Below, one piece after another: positions 32,114 through 37,083 of a stretch of DNA of 37,083 nucleotides; position 1 is the first letter of the stretch, and every line of letters begins with the position of its first letter. Under the pieces are notes generated by a model. It worked only from the letters and a program-made list of their open reading frames with translations, did not search any database and was not told where the DNA came from. The position numbers were made by a program, and so were the translations under genes. This stretch comes from WHSP01 sp040905505 (GTDB lineage Bacteria > Gemmatimonadota > Gemmatimonadetes > Longimicrobiales > Longimicrobiaceae): positions 1 through 37,083 of the forward strand of contig JBBDRL010000059.1 in NCBI GenBank assembly GCA_040905505.1. Reading direction: 5' to 3'.

Positions 32114-33463
32114 CTACGAGTCGTTGCGCCGACCCGACCCGTTCCGGCGGCCACGGGGCTTTCCCCCGCTACCCGCGATCGCGCGCGCCCGCGGCTTGCC
32201 GTTGCCACCGCCCGATTCACCGGCCCGCTGGGCTTTACGCTCCGCCTTCTGTCGCGCACGCTCCCGCTCTTCCTTCTTCCGGCGCCGGATCTCGGCGATT
32301 CGCTCACCGATCGGAACCTCGAACCGTTCGGCCGGCTTGGCCTTGTAGTCGAACCCCGGAACGGTCACGCGGGGGATGCGCTGCTTGACGGCACGCTCGA
32401 TACCCTTGAGTAGCCGCTCCTCGTCCGGAGAGACCAGCGTGTAGGCATCACCGGTAGCCTCGGCCCGAGCCGTGCGGCCGACGCGGTGAATATAGTCCTC
32501 CGGCTGATTCGGCACGTCGAAGTTCACGACGTGCTCGAGCGCCTCCACGTCGATGCCGCGAGCGACGATGTCCGTCGCGACCAGCACCCGATACCGCCCC
32601 TCCTTGAAACCGGCCAGGGCGTCTGTGCGCGCGGATTGGCTACGGTTCCCATGGATTCGTGCGTTCGGGATCCGCTGCTTGTCCAGCACTTCGGCCAACC
32701 GGTTGGCGCGGTGCTTGGTTCGACAGAATACGATCGCGCTTCCAACCTCGTTGCGGCGGATCAGCTCCACGAAGAGTGGTGCCTTGAGCTCCTCGGAGAC
32801 CGGGTAGATCGCCTGCGTCACTCCCGTCGCGGGCGCTAGGCGGCGCTCGATCTCGATTCGGGCGGGGTTCTTCAGCATCTGCCCCGCAAGCTGGACGATC
32901 GGCTCGGGCATCGTCGCGCTGAAGAACAGCGTCTGGCGTTGCCCGGGAATCTGTCGCAGCACGCGCCGGATGTCGGGTAGGAAGCCCATGTCCAGCATCC
33001 GGTCGGCCTCGTCGAGCACAAGAAACTCCACCGCGCTCAGGTCGGCGTAGCGGTGCTGCAGGTGATCCAGTAGGCGGCCCGGCGTGGCGACGATCACGTC
33101 GACGCCCTGCCGCAGTGCCTGCTCCTGCGGCCGCATGCCGACGCCGCCGAAGATCGCAGCGCCGGTGAGCGGCGTGTGCTTCGCCAGCGCCTCGAAATGT
33201 TCATGTATCTGCGCGGCGAGCTCTCGCGTCGGTGAGACGATCAGCGTGCGGGTCTTGCCGCGTGGCTTTGCCAGCAGGTGATGCATGATCGGCAGGAGAA
33301 ACGCCGCCGTCTTGCCGCTGCCGGTCATCGCCGAAGCGAGCAGGTCTCGCCCCTCGAGTGCTGGCGGAATCGCCTGCTCCTGGATCTTCGTGGGAGTCGT
33401 GAACTCCAGGTCCCGGATCCCGGCGAGCAGCTTACTGTCTAACTGAAATTGATTGAAGCTCAT
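32114..33463 (-). CDS. rhlE: DEAD-box RNA helicase, RhlE-like
   Basis: A 449-aa ATP-dependent RNA helicase. The ATG at 33463 gives the usual RhlE start MSFNQFQLDSKLLAGI; an earlier in-frame start would translate the terminator U-tract as a Phe run. Q motif: FTTPTKIQEQAIP; Walker A: AMTGSGKT (45-52); Ia: SPTRELA; DEAD at 151-154 (LVLDEADRMLDMGF); III: SAT (182-184); motif V: VATDIVARGID; motif VI: HRVGRTAR. The C-terminal 70 residues are strongly basic (RRRKKEERERARQKAERKAQ and a Gly/Arg tail), typical of RhlE/DeaD-type RNA anchoring. It could act in ribosome assembly or cold adaptation. A strong intrinsic terminator lies just 12 nt upstream of its start codon. Confidence 0.95.
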   Translation of the reverse strand: MSFNQFQLDSKLLAGIRDLEFTTPTKIQEQAIPPALEGRDLLASAMTGSGKTAAFLLPIMHHLLAKPRGKTRTLIVSPTRELAAQIHEHFEALAKHTPLTGAAIFGGVGMRPQEQALRQGVDVIVATPGRLLDHLQHRYADLSAVEFLVLDEADRMLDMGFLPDIRRVLRQIPGQRQTLFFSATMPEPIVQLAGQMLKNPARIEIERRLAPATGVTQAIYPVSEELKAPLFVELIRRNEVGSAIVFCRTKHRANRLAEVLDKQRIPNARIHGNRSQSARTDALAGFKEGRYRVLVATDIVARGIDVEALEHVVNFDVPNQPEDYIHRVGRTARAEATGDAYTLVSPDEERLLKGIERAVKQRIPRVTVPGFDYKAKPAERFEVPIGERIAEIRRRKKEERERARQKAERKAQRAGESGGGNGKPRARAIAGSGGKPRGRRNGSGRRNDS

Positions 33464-33475
33464 CAAGAAATCTCG

Positions 33476-33510
33476 AAAAAAAAAGAACGGCACCGATAAC
33501 GTGGTGCCGT
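33476..33510 (-). terminator. Intrinsic terminator/attenuator in the helicase leader
   Basis: On the minus strand a perfect 8-bp stem, ACGGCACC/GGTGCCGT (33510-33503 with 33494-33487) over an 8-nt loop, is followed by TC and then nine T residues (33484-33476). The T-tract ends 12 nt before the helicase ATG at 33463. No room remains for a promoter between it and the gene. It may end transcripts of the upstream 122-aa gene, but the helicase mRNA must pass through or be initiated within it, so attenuation is the natural reading. Confidence 0.75.
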
Positions 33511-33624
33511 CGGACTGGTGCATTTGTACCCCCGTCGCACGACATGGTTCGATTGGCCACCGCGCGCGCCGAGCTGGTGCCTGTTCGTTTACCGCAAGGA
33601 GGTCAATAATTCAGGCGGCCGGGC

Positions 33625-33993
33625 TCAGCCGTGGTGGGTGCCCTCGAAGGGCCCGACGGACGCCGTGAGGGGCGCGTCCGATCCTACCGCCTGCTCGGGA
33701 ACAGCCCACGGCCTGAGGCGCATGTAGCGGCCCCGCGGCTCACAGGTGAGCCAATCGATGCCGTTGTTCCGGCACCAGAAAGCATGGGCCCAGAGATCCA
33801 GTGCGGGGTGACCGACGATCCAGACCAGGCTCCACCACCCCAGGGCATTCGCCAGAATTCCCGCGATCAGAAGGGAGAAGCCGATCTTCCCATACGCCTT
33901 CCAGCGCGGTCTGAGGAACCGGCCGGAATGCCCGAACAACGCCAGCTGAAGGAGGCTGGCAACCACCAACAGGATTGCGAACCGCGCGTCCAT
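33625..33993 (-). CDS. Small membrane protein of unknown function, 122 aa
   Basis: The ATG at 33993 has a GGGGGG tract 4 nt upstream. Three hydrophobic stretches can be seen: AILLVVASLLQLALFG, GFSLLIAGILANALGWWSLV and WIVGHPALDLWAHAFW. The end of the membrane part contains HAFWCRNNGIDWLTCEPRGR with two cysteines that could pair. The tail is polar. I do not recognise a family. It is 178 bp downstream of the DUF5916 gene on the same strand, and a hairpin without a T-tract (34055-34074) lies between. Confidence 0.7.
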   Translation of the reverse strand: MDARFAILLVVASLLQLALFGHSGRFLRPRWKAYGKIGFSLLIAGILANALGWWSLVWIVGHPALDLWAHAFWCRNNGIDWLTCEPRGRYMRLRPWAVPEQAVGSDAPLTASVGPFEGTHHG

Positions 33994-34094
33994 TGATCCC
34001 CCCGGGAATCTCTCGAGTGCCGAGCGCCAGGTCGGCGAGGAGTGTCAGATGGCCCCCCGCAAGGTAGTGCGGGGTCGAAGCGGTGTGAAGGTTC

Positions 34095-34127
34095 ATGAGC
34101 CGGGCATGAGGCGGGCATGGGCCGGGA
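34095..34127. repeat. Short 11-bp tandem repeat, three imperfect copies
   Basis: ATGAGCCGGGC (34095), ATGAGGCGGGC (34106) and ATGGGCCGGGA (34117) follow one another. They lie in the gap between the DUF5916 stop and the small membrane gene. No coding or structural role is evident. Confidence 0.45.
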
Positions 34128-34171
34128 AGCGTCCGCGAGGTGCGCGGTCGGTGCGCTCGCGAGCGGCCGCC

Positions 34172-36793
34172 TCACCAGGGAAGCCAGTAGGTCGCCTTGA
34201 TCGCCAGGGAGTTGTCGCCGTCCGCCCGAAGGCTGCCCAACAGGTCCCCCGGTTCGGCTCTCAGCCCCGGGATGTCGGAGCCCGAGCGATCCTGCTGCCA
34301 CACGAGGTAAAGTGTGCTCCCCGGCCGCCATTCCCAGCGCAGCACCAGATTGCTTCGGAATGAGCGGACATGGAACGACGGGTCCTCGAAGCGGAAGCTG
34401 CTCGCTCCATCGCTGACGACGTAGTCTTCGCCCTCTCGCGTGATGCTCGTACCCCCCGTTCCATAGCTCCGCAGGTCGAATCCACGGGATTCCAGAAGTT
34501 CGCCGAATCGCCGGTACTCACCGGCGGATGCGAACGGCTCGACGTACCCTTCCATCGTCAGATCCGGGCCGATGGCGTAGTCGATCCTGATGCGAGCGGC
34601 GATCTCCGTATGATCGAGATGAGAGAAAACGTACCGTTCGCCGAAAGTCTCGGCGCGCCCGCCTCCGAGCGTTTCGACGTACTGCCGCGGGTGCCGGTCC
34701 CGGCGGTATTCCGGTTCTACCGAGAGCTCGAGCTGAGGCGCCGGTCTCACACTGATGCTGGGATTGACCCAGACCACCGATCCGCCGCCGGTCCGCGTGC
34801 CGCCGCCCAGGGCGACGCGGGCTTGGACACGCCGGCCCGATGGGGAGCCGATCGCCACGAATGGCCCCCGGAAGCCCGGCCGCATCATCAGCGGTCCGCC
34901 TCGGGTCAGCGACGGGCTCTGCAGGGCCGGCTCGTGGTCGATCCCCAGCTCTCCGCTCCAGAAGTTGGTGAACTGGCCGCTGAGATTGAAGCCGTGCCAG
35001 GCTACGATGTGCTCGCCACCGTAATTCCATTCCTGGGTCGTCATCAGCCGCACTGCGTAGTTCCGCATCAGCCGCCCCGGCATGGTCTCGCGGTAGGTGA
35101 CCCCCGCGAAGCCGCCGATACCATCGGCATTGCCGAGCCTGCCCAGGTCGTTCGGCTCGTAGCCCGGCGATTCGGCCCAGACATCCACGTCCCACAGCCA
35201 GTTCTCGGCCCCGGTGCGACTGTGGCCCACATCGATCGAGTAGCCCGACAGCGACGTCCGGCTGGGATCGAGCTGCACATAGTCGGCGTCCGGACGCTGA
35301 TAGTAGCGTCGACTGCTACGCTGCTGCCGCTCGATCGCCGCCTCGCTGCCACGAATGTGGCTGAACGCGACCCTCCAGTTCAGATCGTACCGCCCGCCCA
35401 ACCAGCGGAAACGGCCGTCGAGCCCGCCGGTGAGCGCCGTCGAGTTCATGAGCTCGGCAAGGTCCGACTGTGGATCCACGTTCCGGCGCACCGCGGTGAG
35501 CATGCCACCCACCGTCGAAGCCGACGAGCCAAACTGCTGCTCCATCCGAGCCGCCGTATATGCCGTCAGCGGCTCCACCGTCGCACGTCCGAACTCATTG
35601 GCTCCTGCGTCGAATGTCTCGACGCTCTCCTCGTCCGTCACCGCACCGAGCACCCCCAACGAGAGTCCGCCCGGGAGCCGACCGGTCAGCTTTGCCGCGC
35701 CCAGGATCGTAGTATTGTCGAGCGTCTCGACATGGTCGGCGTCCGGGTCTCCCTGCGGCCGCGCCCCGATCCGGCGCGAGTAGAACAGGTCGCCGAAGCT
35801 GAACAGCTGCGCGCCTTCGGTGAAGAAGGGCCTGCGCTCCTCGAAGAAGACCTCGTACGCCGACAGGTTCACAACCGCGGGGTCCGCCTCCACCTGACCG
35901 AAATCCGGGTTGAAGGTCGCGTCCAGCGTCAGATTCGGGCCCAATCCGACCTTGGCGTCCCCGCCCACCCGCATCGAAAGCTGCCTCGCCTCCTCGAAGG
36001 GATTCTCGGGATCCGTGCCGCTGGCCAGCGTGCCCGATGTGGCTACATACGGCTGCACCTCGACGCGCCGCGACGGCCGGACGCCGGATATGCCCCGCAG
36101 CTCGCCCATCCGCGACGCCCACCCCGTCTCATCGCGCCCCACCAGCCGCCAGAACGACTCCTTCTGTAGCGCCGGCCGACGCCGAACCAGATTCACACCC
36201 CAAACCTGCTCTTCACTGGGGCTGAAGCGGAGCTGCGTGAACGGGATCCTCAGCTCCGCCGTCCAGCCCTCCTCATCTACCACCGCCTCCGCTTCCCAGA
36301 CCGGGTCGAACGAGTAGTCGCGCGCACCCTCATAGTCGGACGGATGATAGAAGTCCGTCCGGACACCCGAAGCGGTGACGACGAAGGTGTACGCCGTCCG
36401 CCCATCCCGATACGTGTCCAGTGACACGATCAGCTGCTCCGCATCGCTCTCCGCGTCGCGTCGCGTGACGTCCGCGCGAATCTCAGCCGGATCTCCGTAC
36501 ATCCGCGCTCCCACATAGAGCGCGTCCTCAGTGTAGATGAACCGGACGTCCGTATCCTCCTCCGCCGGAATGCCCTCCACCGGCTCCCGCTCCGTGAAGC
36601 CCGTCAGCCGCTCGGCCATCGCCCACAACGACTCGTCCAGCCTTCCGTCCAGAACAGGCGCCTCCTCCACCCGAGTCGCCGTCGCCGCGGCAGAGCCGGC
36701 AACCTCCCCCGCCGCCACCGAACTCCCCGCCCTCTGGGCAAGACAGTCCGTTCCGAAGGCGGCCAGTATCAACACCAGTGTCATCGTCCGCAT
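34172..36793 (-). CDS. DUF5916-type outer-membrane barrel with CBM9-like N-terminal domain
   Basis: An 873-aa exported protein. The ATG at 36793 begins a signal peptide (MRTMTLVLILAAFGTDCLAQ); the 16 in-frame residues before it lack a ribosome site. The N-terminal half (about residues 40-250) resembles the carbohydrate-binding family 9 sandwich (PVLDGRLDESLWAMAERLTG, DALYVGARMYGDP, DSDAEQLIVSLDTYRDGR style and WTAELRIPFTQLRFSP). The next part, FNPDFGQVEADPAVVNLSAY followed by EVFFEERRPFF, is the DUF5916 signature. A long C-terminal barrel follows and the chain ends PW. Members are common in Gemmatimonadota, Acidobacteria and Bacteroidetes and are thought to be outer-membrane proteins, possibly for glycan or peptide uptake. 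Function is not established. Confidence 0.9.
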   Translation of the reverse strand: MRTMTLVLILAAFGTDCLAQRAGSSVAAGEVAGSAAATATRVEEAPVLDGRLDESLWAMAERLTGFTEREPVEGIPAEEDTDVRFIYTEDALYVGARMYGDPAEIRADVTRRDAESDAEQLIVSLDTYRDGRTAYTFVVTASGVRTDFYHPSDYEGARDYSFDPVWEAEAVVDEEGWTAELRIPFTQLRFSPSEEQVWGVNLVRRRPALQKESFWRLVGRDETGWASRMGELRGISGVRPSRRVEVQPYVATSGTLASGTDPENPFEEARQLSMRVGGDAKVGLGPNLTLDATFNPDFGQVEADPAVVNLSAYEVFFEERRPFFTEGAQLFSFGDLFYSRRIGARPQGDPDADHVETLDNTTILGAAKLTGRLPGGLSLGVLGAVTDEESVETFDAGANEFGRATVEPLTAYTAARMEQQFGSSASTVGGMLTAVRRNVDPQSDLAELMNSTALTGGLDGRFRWLGGRYDLNWRVAFSHIRGSEAAIERQQRSSRRYYQRPDADYVQLDPSRTSLSGYSIDVGHSRTGAENWLWDVDVWAESPGYEPNDLGRLGNADGIGGFAGVTYRETMPGRLMRNYAVRLMTTQEWNYGGEHIVAWHGFNLSGQFTNFWSGELGIDHEPALQSPSLTRGGPLMMRPGFRGPFVAIGSPSGRRVQARVALGGGTRTGGGSVVWVNPSISVRPAPQLELSVEPEYRRDRHPRQYVETLGGGRAETFGERYVFSHLDHTEIAARIRIDYAIGPDLTMEGYVEPFASAGEYRRFGELLESRGFDLRSYGTGGTSITREGEDYVVSDGASSFRFEDPSFHVRSFRSNLVLRWEWRPGSTLYLVWQQDRSGSDIPGLRAEPGDLLGSLRADGDNSLAIKATYWLPW

Positions 36794-36926
36794 GATTTCG
36801 CTTCCAATCTCGGGTGATCCCGCTGATGCGACTCCCACCACCTACTGAGCCGCTTGCTCTCGCGTCGTTCGGCCGGACTCGTCACCGTCCGGTGATGCTG
36901 TTTTTTTAGCATATGTGGGCAGACGA

Positions 36927-36957
36927 AGGGGCGCCGCGGCGCGTGCCGGGCGCCCCT
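36927..36957. repeat. 9-bp perfect inverted repeat upstream of the DUF5916 gene
   Basis: AGGGGCGCC (36927-36935) and GGCGCCCCT (36949-36957) flank a 13-nt spacer. It lies about 130 bp upstream of the DUF5916 start, in a stretch (36794-37083) without a gene. A short hairpin TCACC-GTCC-GGTGA (36882-36895) followed by a T-run lies nearby on the plus strand, but no plus-strand gene ends there. Confidence 0.45.
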
Positions 36958-37083
36958 GTGTGCTGGTGCCTAGGAGCCCGTCCGAGTAATGGGGCGAGCC
37001 GCGTTGCGGGCACCACGGGTGCAGATCGTAGGAGGTGCGCCGCGCGCGATGCCATGCGCATCGGGAAGGTGTACCGACGACCG

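Noticed and set aside
34370..36169. 599-aa plus-strand open frame opposite the DUF5916 gene
   Set aside because: The opposite strand has a signal peptide and a clear domain series; the plus-strand product is compositionally biased and shows no motif.
36882..36907. Plus-strand intrinsic terminator near the right edge
   Set aside because: The stem is only 5 bp, a 5-nt gap separates it from the T-run, and no plus-strand gene ends there.

Overview
The window is 37 kb of GC-rich, densely coded bacterial chromosome with no tRNA, rRNA, CRISPR array, insertion sequence, integrase or phage gene that I could see. The gene content suggests an aerobic diderm heterotroph: a TonB receptor, a porin, an outer-membrane DUF5916 protein, many lipoproteins with LAAC/LAAGC-type lipoboxes, and succinyl-homoserine-type methionine synthesis. 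The mix of DUF5916, LVIVD-type, Yip1 and His-rich membrane proteins fits Gemmatimonadota or a neighbouring phylum best. This is an inference from style, because no taxonomic marker gene is present.

Layout. 0-5 kb (minus strand): lpdA, a beta-barrel/NlpC-P60 fusion and prfC. 4.7-6.8 kb (plus): an HEXXH membrane protein, a decayed LVIVD-type pseudogene and a His-rich membrane-anchored protein. 6.9-8 kb (minus): argJ. 8.3-11.3 kb (plus): an orphan histidine kinase, a MarR-DoxX operon and an FKBP lipoprotein. 11.3-12.5 kb (minus): a double SnoaL protein and a 74-aa protein. 12.7-14.4 kb (plus): a PAS-GAF histidine kinase. 14.5-18.4 kb (minus): a tightly packed aminotransferase, COG3375-type GNAT, and N-acylamino-acid racemase/OSBS enzyme, followed by a HAD phosphatase. 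18.5-23.2 kb: a porin, a small barrel protein (minus), a Cys/His small protein and a ZnuD-like TonB receptor. 23.3-26.6 kb (minus): amidohydrolase, DinB, metZ and a 46-aa membrane protein coupled to metZ. 26.9-27.3 kb (plus): a very basic hypothetical. 27.3-31 kb (minus): Ada-type methyltransferase, a clan-A glycosidase-like lipoprotein, Yip1 and an ABC ATPase. 31.2-31.7 kb (plus): a lipoprotein. 31.7-36.8 kb (minus): PilZ, an RhlE-type helicase with an intrinsic terminator in its leader, a small membrane protein and a DUF5916 protein.

How the genes work together. Several pairs are translationally coupled by 4-nt start/stop overlaps: MarR-DoxX, aminotransferase-GNAT, pseudogene-His-rich protein, and metZ-46-aa protein. 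The aminotransferase/GNAT/racemase block resembles the D-amino-acid salvage set described in Geobacillus, with the hydrolase absent here. The Cys/His small protein followed by a ZnuD-like receptor looks like a metal-acquisition pair. Intergenic regions carry recurring imperfect palindromes built from 7-nt units (AGTCGAC and GCTATCA types).

I found no wholly new multi-gene system. The observations most worth checking are the terminator in the helicase leader, the metZ leader with its 46-aa partner, the amino-acid racemization cluster, the barrel/NlpC fusion and the heptamer palindromes.
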